DNA of 9,534 bases from an uncultured bacterium (GCA_900553845.1 USEW01000070.1:1-9534); one strand, 5' to 3'. Counted from the first letter of the stretch, positions 1 through 5,532 are shown. Numbers and translations are program-made. The notes: generated by a model not told the origin, from the letters alone.

Positions 1-563
1 AAATTGAAGCTATTGGAGAAACACTTATAGCACCTTTAGGATTATACTCTAGAAAGGTTAAAAGTGTAAATGAAATAAACAAAAAAATCGCTGATTTGAC
101 TGAAAAAAAAGGGAATCCATCATATTCAGAATACCGAAGCCTTTTAAGTTTTAAAGCATTTCCTCAAAATGGTGTTGTTCTACATGAATTTTATTTTTCA
201 AATTTAAGTTCAAAAAAAACTTTGCCATCTGATAAGCTTATGAAACTTATTAACCATGAATTTAATTCATTTGATGAATACATTAATGACTTAAAAGAAG
301 CCGCAAAAAGTGCACGCTCTGGTTGGGTAATTTTAGGTTATGATGAACGCCAAATAAAACTTCAACATTCAGTAATTGATTTACATGATGAACATGTTCC
401 TCTTTTAAACATACCACTACTTGTACTTGATGTTTGGGAACACGCTTATACTCTTGATTATGGTATAAATAAAGCAGCTTATTTAGATACTTTTATTAAT
501 AATATTGATTGGGAAATAGTTTCAAAAAGACTTGAAAACGTATGTAAACACGACATCTGTTAA
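1..563 (+). CDS. Fe/Mn superoxide dismutase family protein, 5'-truncated by window edge
   Basis: C-terminal part of an Fe/Mn superoxide dismutase family protein; active members convert superoxide to peroxide and oxygen at a His-His-Asp-His metal site in the cytoplasm. The frame is open from position 3 and homology begins upstream of the first possible start (TTG at 96), so the true start lies outside the window. Visible are the second ligand His in LHEFYFSNL (about 174-200), the SGW core segment (318-326), and the signature LDVWEHAYTLDYG (429-467), which supplies the Asp and last His ligands, followed by the usual NIDWEIVSKRL tail. The N-terminal helix in view (LGLYSRKVKSVNEI, about 36-77) has no His where the first ligand is expected, and no Tyr at the usual active-site position, so activity is doubtful. 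The stop is TAA. The gene converges on mnmA with a 2-bp gap and no terminator is seen. Family assignment is secure; enzymatic function is not. Confidence 0.85.
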   Translation, partial: IEAIGETLIAPLGLYSRKVKSVNEINKKIADLTEKKGNPSYSEYRSLLSFKAFPQNGVVLHEFYFSNLSSKKTLPSDKLMKLINHEFNSFDEYINDLKEAAKSARSGWVILGYDERQIKLQHSVIDLHDEHVPLLNIPLLVLDVWEHAYTLDYGINKAAYLDTFINNIDWEIVSKRLENVCKHDIC

Positions 564-565
564 CA

Positions 566-1627
566 TTACTTTTCGATCCAACCGCCACCAATCAAGGACT
601 TATCATTAATATCATAAAATACTGCCGCCTGACCGTTTGTAACAGACTGCACGGGTTCATCAAAAGCTACAAGTGCCTCATTATTTTTTTTGAGGCATAT
701 TTTGCCTGTAAAATAATTCATGTTATATCGAATCTTAATAAAAGCTTTAAATTCCTCAAGCAAATACTTGGGATTCTGGATAAAAACATTTTTAAGATTC
801 ACAAAATGTTCATCAAGTTCACGTTTGACACCTAAATATACAATATTATTTTCACTGTCAATACCTAAAACATAAAGAGGCACTTCATACGATATTCCAA
901 TTCCTTTTCTTTGACCTACCGTATATAAATAACAACCATCGTGCGTTCCTATTATTCTGTCTTCACTTTTTAAAACAAAATTCCCCTGCTTAGTACCAAA
1001 TTTTTTAAGCAGATATTTCTTTGTTGTACATGGTTTTTTTATAAAACATATGTCTTGGCTTTCTTTTGCAGATTTTGAAGGCAAATTATTTTCTCTTGCA
1101 ATTTTTCGGACTTCATCTTTAGTTAAAGAACATAACGGGAACAATGTTTTTGAAAGCTGATATTGATTTAATTCAAATAAATAATACAATTGGTCTTTTT
1201 TATCATCCAATGCTGCTTTTAAAGTATAGACGCCGTTTTCATGTTCAATTTTTGCATAATGACCAGTTGCAACATAGTCACATTTTAACTCATTTATAGC
1301 ATAATCAAACAATTCTCCCCATTTAATAGTTTTATTGCATATAATACAAGGATTTGGTGTTTTACCATTTATATAGTCATTTTCAAAATATTCAACTACA
1401 TTATTTTTAAATTCAGATGATAAGTCAAGGATATAATGTTCAATATTTAACGCATCAGCAACTTTTTTTGCATTTTGAGCAACCTGTTTAAAATTGTCAT
1501 CATCAACCATTTTTGAAGTAAGTCCTATTACTTCATATCCTAATTTTTTAAGCAAAAAAGCACTGACAGAACTATCAACACCGCCACTTAACAATACTGC
1601 AACTTTAGATGATAAGGTTGTTTTCAT
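566..1627 (-). CDS. mnmA: tRNA-specific 2-thiouridylase MnmA
   Basis: MnmA activates C2 of wobble uridine U34 in Lys, Glu and Gln tRNAs by adenylation, then transfers sulfur from a persulfide to give 2-thiouridine. The 353-aa protein has the usual length. The PP-loop ATP-binding motif SGGVDS is at residues 14-19. The first catalytic Cys is Cys97 in NPCIICN (92-98; most homologues read NPDxxCN), TGHYA is at 121-125, and the second catalytic Cys is Cys194 in SQDICFI. The C-terminal beta-barrel signature VTNGQAAVFYD with a closing GGGWI is near 329-351. The ATG at 1627 gives the normal N-terminus, with the PP-loop starting about 13 residues in. The first 23 bp overlap the end of the upstream 186-aa gene, so the two are probably co-transcribed and translationally coupled. 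The 3' end faces the SOD-like gene tail to tail. Confidence 0.96.
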   Translation of the reverse strand: MKTTLSSKVAVLLSGGVDSSVSAFLLKKLGYEVIGLTSKMVDDDNFKQVAQNAKKVADALNIEHYILDLSSEFKNNVVEYFENDYINGKTPNPCIICNKTIKWGELFDYAINELKCDYVATGHYAKIEHENGVYTLKAALDDKKDQLYYLFELNQYQLSKTLFPLCSLTKDEVRKIARENNLPSKSAKESQDICFIKKPCTTKKYLLKKFGTKQGNFVLKSEDRIIGTHDGCYLYTVGQRKGIGISYEVPLYVLGIDSENNIVYLGVKRELDEHFVNLKNVFIQNPKYLLEEFKAFIKIRYNMNYFTGKICLKKNNEALVAFDEPVQSVTNGQAAVFYDINDKSLIGGGWIEK

Positions 1628-2165
1628 AATAATTAACGCCTTCTTTAGTTAATATATAATGTTTTAGGGAATTTATATTTTCATTTTCATCAAGTTTTAT
1701 ATAACCTTTTGCCATGGCTTCCTCAAGAATAGGATGGTCAATCGGGAAATTGGTAATAGGATATAATTTATTATTTATCTGTTTTAAGGTAAAACTTTTA
1801 AGATTCTCAATAGTTTGCAAATAAAAAGCACAGAGAATAAATCTATTAAGGTTAGTCAAGGGATTTTTCTCAAAATAAAATGTTTTAAAAGCATCCTCTT
1901 CAAACTGTTTTTCAATGACCTTGGTTTTGGGGTTTTCAAGAGCTTCATTTAATTTATCTTCAAAACTAGAAGTCTGTTTATTTTGAGAACAATTATCATC
2001 ACTAAGTGACAAGTTTGAAGCAGCATCCTCTTCTATATTTATTTCATTTTTTTCAAATATCCTTTTTAGATAATATGAAGCTTTCTCATTGAAAACTTCA
2101 AGATTATCAGTTGAAAACTCAAACTCAAGTTCATTTTTTTTAATTTTAAAATAATAATTATACAC
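1605..2165 (-). CDS. Hypothetical protein with winged-helix-like C-terminus, upstream of mnmA
   Basis: Unrecognised 186-aa protein. The N-terminus (VYNYYFKIKKNELEFEFSTDN) looks like a small beta-rich domain. The middle (about residues 45-90) is acidic, polar and Ser/Asn-rich, probably a linker. The last ~75 residues read as three helices (around NRFILCAFYLQ, TLKQINNKLY and HPILEEAMAKGYI) followed by YILTKEGVNYYE, the arrangement of a winged-helix fold; this is inference from pattern only. The GTG at 2165 is chosen because AAGG at 2177-2174 lies 8 nt upstream. A longer in-frame GTG at 2204 has no ribosome binding site and would lie upstream of the predicted transcription start. The end overlaps mnmA by 23 bp, so the two form an operon. 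No membrane segment or signal peptide is seen. A role linked to mnmA is unproven. Confidence 0.7.
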   Translation of the reverse strand: MYNYYFKIKKNELEFEFSTDNLEVFNEKASYYLKRIFEKNEINIEEDAASNLSLSDDNCSQNKQTSSFEDKLNEALENPKTKVIEKQFEEDAFKTFYFEKNPLTNLNRFILCAFYLQTIENLKSFTLKQINNKLYPITNFPIDHPILEEAMAKGYIKLDENENINSLKHYILTKEGVNYYENNLII

Positions 2166-2194
2166 TTTAACAACCTTATACTTTAAGTATATAT

Positions 2195-2203
2195 ATTTTA
2201 ACA
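2195..2203 (-). promoter_or_regulatory. Extended -10 promoter for the 186-aa gene and mnmA
   Basis: Reading the minus strand, TGT is followed directly by TAAAAT, an extended -10 element (TGn plus hexamer). No good -35 box lies 16-18 nt upstream, which extended -10 promoters can tolerate. The predicted start near 2188 would leave a leader of about 23 nt before the GTG at 2165. Confidence 0.4.
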
Positions 2204-2236
2204 CTTATAAGTATTAATTTTTGTAACAATTTATGC

Positions 2237-2275
2237 TTATAAAAGTTAATTATTTTAAGAAAAATAACTTTATAA
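2237..2275. repeat. Imperfect AT-rich inverted repeat upstream of the Asn/Gln-rich gene
   Basis: TTATAAAAGTTA (2237-2248) is mirrored by TAACTTTATAA (2265-2275) with one unpaired A. The inner sequence TTATTTT / AAAATAA also pairs, allowing two alternative stems. It lies in the divergent region between the 186-aa gene (minus) and the gene at 2305 (plus), 29 bp before the ATG. There is no T-run, so it is not a terminator. It could be an operator or a leader hairpin, or simply reflect AT-rich composition. Confidence 0.35.
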
Positions 2276-2304
2276 ATATATAGTAAGTATTAGGAGAATT
2301 AAGT

Positions 2305-2760
2305 ATGAATTTAAGTGGACTCAATTTTGGTATGCAACCATTTGCAAATCAATATCCTATGATACAAAATCAAAACATGATAAACCCACTTCCTATTGAA
2401 ACAAGATACACAGGAGCAACAAATGTTATTCCTTATTTATCAGCGAGCAATTATGGATATTATATCCCATACCCAAACGCATATGTAACTTCAGGTATAC
2501 AAAATACTGCAATAGCTCAACCGTTCGGACAGCAGCAGTATACTCCCAAGCAGGTTTTATTACCATACAATTTAAATACAATAGCAATAAATGCTAATCA
2601 AAATTCATATTCACAAAATAAGCAACTTCCTAATCCACAACAACAAAACCACACACCACAAAATAATACTCAGCAATCTTTTAATCAAAATACAATACAA
2701 AATCAAAATTCACAAACTTCAAATATTGAACAAATTTCAACAGAACAAATACATCAATAA
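2305..2760 (+). CDS. Asn/Gln-rich low-complexity hypothetical protein
   Basis: Unrecognised 151-aa protein. AGGAG at 2292-2296 sits 8 nt before the ATG, a strong ribosome binding site, and a terminator follows at 2793, so it reads as a monocistronic gene. The first ~90 residues are rich in Pro, Tyr, Asn and Gln with short repeats of YP and YIPY type (NQYPM, VIPYL, YIPYPNAY, LLPYN). Residues ~94-151 are dominated by Asn and Gln. Only six residues are Lys, Arg, Asp or Glu, and there is no Cys. No signal peptide, membrane helix or enzyme motif is visible; the chain is probably disordered. The opening NLSGLNFGMQ resembles small proteins I associate with gut Melainabacteria, from memory only. It could be a structural, surface or phase-separating protein, but no function can be assigned. 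Another open frame across 2591-2794 is a shadow of its A-rich sequence. Confidence 0.72.
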   Translation: MNLSGLNFGMQPFANQYPMIQNQNMINPLPIETRYTGATNVIPYLSASNYGYYIPYPNAYVTSGIQNTAIAQPFGQQQYTPKQVLLPYNLNTIAINANQNSYSQNKQLPNPQQQNHTPQNNTQQSFNQNTIQNQNSQTSNIEQISTEQIHQ

Positions 2761-2792
2761 CCATATTTGTAAAATAAAATTAAAAAAAGTAT

Positions 2793-2827
2793 AAAAACTC
2801 CAAGTTTTAATTGACAAGGAGTTTTTT
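2793..2827 (+). terminator. Intrinsic terminator after the Asn/Gln-rich gene
   Basis: AAAAACTCC (2793-2801) pairs with GGAGTTTTT (2818-2826) across a 16-nt loop, ending in a run of six T. It begins 32 bp after the stop of the 151-aa gene. Its loop contains the -35 box of the rplU promoter. Confidence 0.75.
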
Positions 2828-2839
2828 CATTGTTATATT
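2811..2839 (+). promoter_or_regulatory. Strong sigma-70-type promoter of rplU-rpmA
   Basis: TTGACA (2811-2816) is a perfect -35 box, followed by a 17-bp spacer and TATATT (2834-2839) with TGT directly before it, an extended -10. It is the closest match to consensus in the window, fitting a ribosomal protein operon. Predicted start near 2846 gives a leader of about 77 nt before the rplU ATG. That leader contains a small hairpin, GTCTT-AAAA-AAGAC (2878-2891); whether it acts in autoregulation is unknown. Confidence 0.8.
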
Positions 2840-2922
2840 TATATAGTAATATTATTAAGAGGTATGCTGTATTAAATGTCTTAAAAAAGACTGCGGCACC
2901 TAAAAATAGAGAGGAAAATGAG

Positions 2923-3273
2923 ATGTACGCAATTATTGAAGCATCAGGAAAACAATACAAAGTTGAAGAAGGTCGTTATGTTGACTTTGAACTTTTAGGA
3001 AAAGAAGTTGATGAAAAAGTTACTTTTGAAAAAGTTGTAATGTTAGTTAACGGCAAAAAATCAAAAGTAGGCCAACCATATGTTGCAAATGCACAAGTTG
3101 AAGGTAAAGTTATAAAAATTGATAAAGATAAAAAAATTCTTATATATAAACAACGTGCCAAAAAAGGTTATCGTCGTAAACAAGGTCATAGGCAAAGTTT
3201 TTGTCGTGTAATGATTAATAAAATTAAAACAAAAGCTGAAAAAGCACAAAATACAACAAGTGAAGAAGAATAA
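2923..3273 (+). CDS. rplU: 50S ribosomal protein L21
   Basis: L21 binds 23S rRNA in the large ribosomal subunit. The 116-aa protein begins with the family's typical MYAIIEASGKQYKVEEG and carries the C-terminal signature around residues 83-98, including GYRRKQGHRQSF, which contacts rRNA. The ATG at 2923 is chosen because AGAGAGGA (2908-2915) lies 7 nt upstream and the known L21 N-terminus starts there; the frame stays open upstream to 2830, but that part overlaps the promoter and is not coding. A Lys/Glu-rich tail (about the last 14 residues, ending TTSEEE) extends slightly beyond the conserved fold. rpmA follows after 28 bp with no terminator between. Unlike many Firmicutes, no ysxB-type cysteine protease gene sits between L21 and L27. 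Confidence 0.96.
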   Translation: MYAIIEASGKQYKVEEGRYVDFELLGKEVDEKVTFEKVVMLVNGKKSKVGQPYVANAQVEGKVIKIDKDKKILIYKQRAKKGYRRKQGHRQSFCRVMINKIKTKAEKAQNTTSEEE

Positions 3274-3301
3274 ATTAAAATACTAGATAGGAGATATAAA
3301 A

Positions 3302-3559
3302 ATGGCACATAAGAAGGGTGTTGGTTCATCGAAAAACGGTCGTGACTCGGAAAGTAAACGACTTGGTGTAAAAAAGTATGGTGGTGAAGCTGTTTTGGCT
3401 GGTAATATCATAGTACGCCAAAGAGGTACAAAAATTCATCCCGGTGTTAATGTTGGTATCGGTTCTGATGACACTTTGTTTGCATTAATCGATGGGACAG
3501 TGAAGTTTGAACCATATCGCCGTACTCGCAAACAGGTTAGTGTTTACGCGGAAAATTAA
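3302..3559 (+). CDS. rpmA: 50S ribosomal protein L27
   Basis: L27 lies in the large subunit with its N-terminal arm reaching the peptidyl transferase centre. The 85-aa protein is full length and highly typical: MAHKKGVGSSKNGRDS at the start, then RLGVKKYGGEAV, GNIIVRQRGTKIHPG and GIGSDDTLFALIDG. It starts directly at AHKKG, without the cleavable extension found in Firmicutes, which argues against that phylum. TAGGAGA (3288-3294) precedes the ATG by 7 nt. Codons such as CGT, GGT and ATC are more frequent here than in neighbouring genes, as expected for high expression. It is the second and last gene of the rplU operon, followed by a terminator. Confidence 0.97.
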   Translation: MAHKKGVGSSKNGRDSESKRLGVKKYGGEAVLAGNIIVRQRGTKIHPGVNVGIGSDDTLFALIDGTVKFEPYRRTRKQVSVYAEN

Positions 3560-3586
3560 AATTTAGGAAAAATAACAAACTAAAAA

Positions 3587-3615
3587 GGGAATAGTTTTTA
3601 TCTATTCCCTTTTTT
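3587..3615 (+). terminator. Intrinsic terminator of rplU-rpmA
   Basis: GGGAATAG (3587-3594) and CTATTCCC (3602-3609) form a perfect 8-bp stem with a 7-nt loop. A-run before and T-run after (3610-3615) complete a classic Rho-independent terminator 27 bp past the rpmA stop. Confidence 0.9.
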
Positions 3616-3625
3616 ATTGTAAAAG

Positions 3626-3727
3626 TTGTAACAAAATTTTTTAAAATATGAAATATTACGTATATAATATACTTTATATATAATTCACACTTTATACTTG
3701 GAACAAATCTTTTGTTCCTTTTTTTTT
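3626..3727 (+). repeat. Intergenic repeat element, copy A (short form)
   Basis: This segment shares an ordered series of blocks with 5276-5440. They are TTGTAACAA (3626-3634), TGAAATATTACGT (3649-3661), a 5-nt gap, ATATACTTTATATATA (3667-3682), TTCACACTTTATACTT (3684-3699) and the hairpin with T-run (3700-3727). It lies between the rpmA terminator and the queA promoter. TATAAT (3663-3668) or TATACT (3668-3673) could serve as a -10, but no convincing -35 is seen; if transcribed, the product would be about 45 nt. It may be a small RNA unit, a leader, or a dispersed repeat; the sequence alone does not decide. Confidence 0.6.
3700..3727 (+). terminator. Terminator hairpin of repeat copy A
   Basis: GGAACAAA (3700-3707) pairs perfectly with TTTGTTCC (3711-3718) over a 3-nt loop and is followed by nine T. 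This is a second terminator-like signal, about 90 bp after the rpmA terminator and 51 bp before queA. No gene lies between the two, so it may end an independent short transcript. Confidence 0.7.
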
Positions 3728-3736
3728 ACTTATCTA

Positions 3737-3745
3737 TGGTAAAAT
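3737..3745 (+). promoter_or_regulatory. Extended -10 promoter of queA
   Basis: TGG directly precedes TAAAAT (3740-3745), an extended -10. No clear -35 is found at 16-18 bp; that region is the T-run of the preceding hairpin. Predicted start near 3752 leaves about 27 nt to the GTG start. Confidence 0.5.
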
Positions 3746-3778
3746 ATAAAATATAGTATAAATCAGGAAATACCTCAA

Positions 3779-4849
3779 GTGGATAATACATTGAACTTAA
3801 AAACAATAGATTTTGATTATGAATTACCCAGTGAACTTATAGCTCAAATGCCCTCAAGCAAACGTGAAGAGTCAAAAATGATGATAATGAACCGTGACAC
3901 AGGCGAAACTCATAATTTAAAATTTTATCAAATAGTTGATTTGCTTGATGAAAACGATGTTTTAGTCTTAAATAATACAAAAGTTATTGAAGCCCGTATA
4001 TTTGGAACAAAAAGACCCAGTGGTGCAAAAATCGAAGTTTTTCTATTAAAAAAATATAAAATTAATGATATTTGGGAATGTTTAATTAAACCATCAAAAA
4101 GAATCAAAATAGGCAGCTTTATTGATGTTGCAAATGATTTTAATATTGAAGTTATAGAAAAATGCGAACACGATGGAAAATGGATAGTCAAGTTAAATTA
4201 TAAAAATGGCAGTATTGAAGAAGCAATAAAACAATATGGTAACATGCCACTGCCGCCTTATATAGAAAGGAAAATGACATCTGATGAAATAAAAAACCTT
4301 GATAAAAAAAGATATCAAACTGTGTACGCAAAAAATTCAGGCTCCGTGGCTGCGCCGACAGCAGGACTCCATTTCAGCGAAGAAATTCTTCAAAAATTAA
4401 AAGAAAAAAATATTCAAATATGTTATATAACTTTAAATGTTGGACTTGGCACTTTTCGTCCAGTTAAAACAGATAATATTTTAGAACATAAAATGGACTT
4501 TGAAAGTTATCATATTGATGAAACAACTTCAAATATTTTAAATGAAGCAATAAAAAACAAAAAAAATATTGTAGCCTGTGGAACAACAACCGTAAGAACT
4601 TTAGAAAGTGTTTATAAAAAACATGGAAAAATAGTTTCAACATATGATGAATCAAATTTGTTTATCTATCCTGGTTATAAATTTCAAGTTGTAAATAAAT
4701 TAATTACAAACTTTCATCTGCCAAAATCTACACTGCTTATGCTAGTAAGTGCATTTTCAAAACGTGAATATGTTTTAAATGCATATCAAAATGCAATAAA
4801 TCAAAACTATCGATTCTATAGCTACGGTGATTGTATGTTTTTATATTAA
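3779..4849 (+). CDS. queA: S-adenosylmethionine:tRNA ribosyltransferase-isomerase QueA
   Basis: QueA transfers and isomerises the ribosyl part of S-adenosylmethionine onto preQ1 at tRNA position 34, giving epoxyqueuosine. The 356-aa protein is of normal length. Family motifs are visible throughout: DFDYELPSELIAQMP (11-25), LVLNNTKVIEARIFG (62-76), GNMPLPPYIER (154-164), YAKNSGSVAAPTAGLHFS (183-200), LNVGLGTFRPV (219-229), HKMDFESYHI (237-246), ACGTTTVRTLES (266-277) and TNFHLPKSTLLMLVSAF (310-326). The GTG start at 3779 is supported by AGGAAA (3765-3770) 8 nt upstream and by the position of the first motif; a TTG lies four codons further in. It appears monocistronic, with its own promoter and the next gene's promoter downstream. 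No clear terminator follows it. Other queuosine genes are not in the window. Confidence 0.96.
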   Translation: MDNTLNLKTIDFDYELPSELIAQMPSSKREESKMMIMNRDTGETHNLKFYQIVDLLDENDVLVLNNTKVIEARIFGTKRPSGAKIEVFLLKKYKINDIWECLIKPSKRIKIGSFIDVANDFNIEVIEKCEHDGKWIVKLNYKNGSIEEAIKQYGNMPLPPYIERKMTSDEIKNLDKKRYQTVYAKNSGSVAAPTAGLHFSEEILQKLKEKNIQICYITLNVGLGTFRPVKTDNILEHKMDFESYHIDETTSNILNEAIKNKKNIVACGTTTVRTLESVYKKHGKIVSTYDESNLFIYPGYKFQVVNKLITNFHLPKSTLLMLVSAFSKREYVLNAYQNAINQNYRFYSYGDCMFLY

Positions 4850-4891
4850 TTTACATCTTTACAAATATTTTCTATTAATGTAAAATATAAA

Positions 4892-4919
4892 TGGACAACA
4901 TGAAATAAAACATTATAAT
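4892..4919 (+). promoter_or_regulatory. Promoter of the 85-aa gene
   Basis: TGGACA (4892-4897) as -35 and a perfect TATAAT (4914-4919) as -10 are separated by 16 bp. Predicted start near 4926 gives a leader of about 26 nt containing the ribosome binding site. Confidence 0.65.
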
Positions 4920-4951
4920 TTAATTATGTTATAAATAAGAGGTGCTAAATA

Positions 4952-5209
4952 ATGCTTAATAACATCGCAAATATCTTATCAAAAGCATTCACTCCATCAA
5001 ACCAGGTGGCGCAAGTTAACAAAGCAAATGCTATACAAAGACAAAATCAAGTTGCATTTGCAGGTGAGCATGGAAAAAATCCATTTATTCAACAAAATGC
5101 AGCTAATGAAACATATGGAAAAAATACGCCATCAAAAAGCGGTTACTTTGCAGGTTATTATAACGGAAAACCAAATATAGTCGGCAAAAAGATATTTATT
5201 GAAGCTTAA
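4952..5209 (+). CDS. Small hypothetical protein (85 aa)
   Basis: Unrecognised 85-aa protein. AAGAGGTG (4937-4944) lies at good distance before the ATG. With a promoter upstream and a strong terminator downstream it is a well-bounded single gene, which makes it more credible than its size suggests. Residues 1-15 could form a short amphipathic helix (MLNNIANILSKAF). Residues 16-60 are rich in Asn, Gln and Ala and likely flexible. The end is better ordered in appearance: GYFAGYYNGKPNIVGKKIFIEA region (64-85), with Gly/Tyr and a basic-hydrophobic tail. There is no Cys, no clear signal peptide and no membrane helix. Its Asn/Gln-rich style resembles the 151-aa protein at 2305, but I see no alignable shared segment. 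Function cannot be assigned. Confidence 0.7.
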   Translation: MLNNIANILSKAFTPSNQVAQVNKANAIQRQNQVAFAGEHGKNPFIQQNAANETYGKNTPSKSGYFAGYYNGKPNIVGKKIFIEA

Positions 5210-5234
5210 TTTAAAATAGTTATAAAATGGAAAA

Positions 5235-5267
5235 GGGTGTAATTATAGTAATTACACCCTTTTTTTT
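5235..5267 (+). terminator. Strong intrinsic terminator of the 85-aa gene
   Basis: GGGTGTAATTA (5235-5245) and TAATTACACCC (5249-5259) form a perfect 11-bp stem with a 3-nt loop, followed by eight T. It starts 25 bp after the stop codon. Confidence 0.93.
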
Positions 5268-5275
5268 GTAAACTT

Positions 5276-5440
5276 TTGTAACAAATTTTAGAAAAAGTGA
5301 AATATTACGTTTGTGATATACTTTATATATACATAAATCACAAACATAATATAATTTGACAAACACTTCACACTTTATACTTATACTTATACTTAATTCA
5401 CACTTTATACTTGGAACAATCCTTTTGTTCCATTTTTTTT
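5276..5440 (+). repeat. Intergenic repeat element, copy B (long form)
   Basis: Second copy of the element at 3626-3727. It contains TTGTAACAA (5276-5284), TGAAATATTACGT (5298-5310), the same 5-nt gap, ATATACTTTATATATA (5316-5331), TTCACACTTTATACTT (5397-5412), then the hairpin and T-run (5413-5440). It is about 63 bp longer than copy A because of extra sequence at 5332-5396. That insert includes a second TTCACACTTTATACTT (5367-5382), three tandem ATACTT units (5377-5394) and a TTGACA (5356-5361). It follows the terminator of the 85-aa gene and precedes the 3' end of the opposing ROK gene, so it cannot be a leader for a downstream gene. The remaining 5441-5532 is AT-rich with nothing recognisable. 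Confidence 0.62.
5413..5440 (+). terminator. Terminator hairpin of repeat copy B
   Basis: GGAACAA (5413-5419) pairs with TTGTTCC (5425-5431) over a 5-nt loop; an A and then eight T follow. The same stem occurs in copy A while the loop differs (TCT extended by flanking A/T there, TCCTT here), so pairing is kept. Read on the minus strand there is no T-run, so it does not serve the ROK gene. Confidence 0.68.
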
Positions 5441-5532
5441 ATTTTTTTAAACTTCCTACATTATAATAAAAACATTTTAAAAACAAATATTGCTTTATTT
5501 TAATTAAATTGTTAAGTTTTGTTAATTATTTT

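Noticed and set aside
2591..2794. Plus-strand open frame of 67 codons inside the Asn/Gln-rich gene
   Set aside because: It is a +1/+2 shadow of A-rich codons, lacks a ribosome binding site and overlaps a better supported gene.
2863..2882. Tiny upstream ORFs in the rplU leader (ATG CTG TAT TAA, then ATG TCT TAA)
   Set aside because: Only two or three codons long, with a poorly spaced ribosome binding site; chance in AT-rich DNA is enough.
2878..2891. Known ribosomal-protein leader or riboswitch upstream of rplU
   Set aside because: A single 5-bp hairpin does not match any leader structure I can identify; only a generic leader can be supported.
2830..2922. N-terminal extension of L21
   Set aside because: The frame is open, but it runs through the promoter and leader; the L21 family begins at the ATG at 2923, which has a strong ribosome binding site.
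4852..4884. Possible terminator after queA (TTACAT ... ATGTAA)
   Set aside because: A 6-bp AT-rich stem with a loop of about 20 nt and no T-run does not support a terminator call.
5367..5412. CRISPR-like array from the two 16-bp repeats
   Set aside because: There are only two units spaced 30 bp apart, with tandem ATACTT between them, no unique spacers of regular size and no cas genes.
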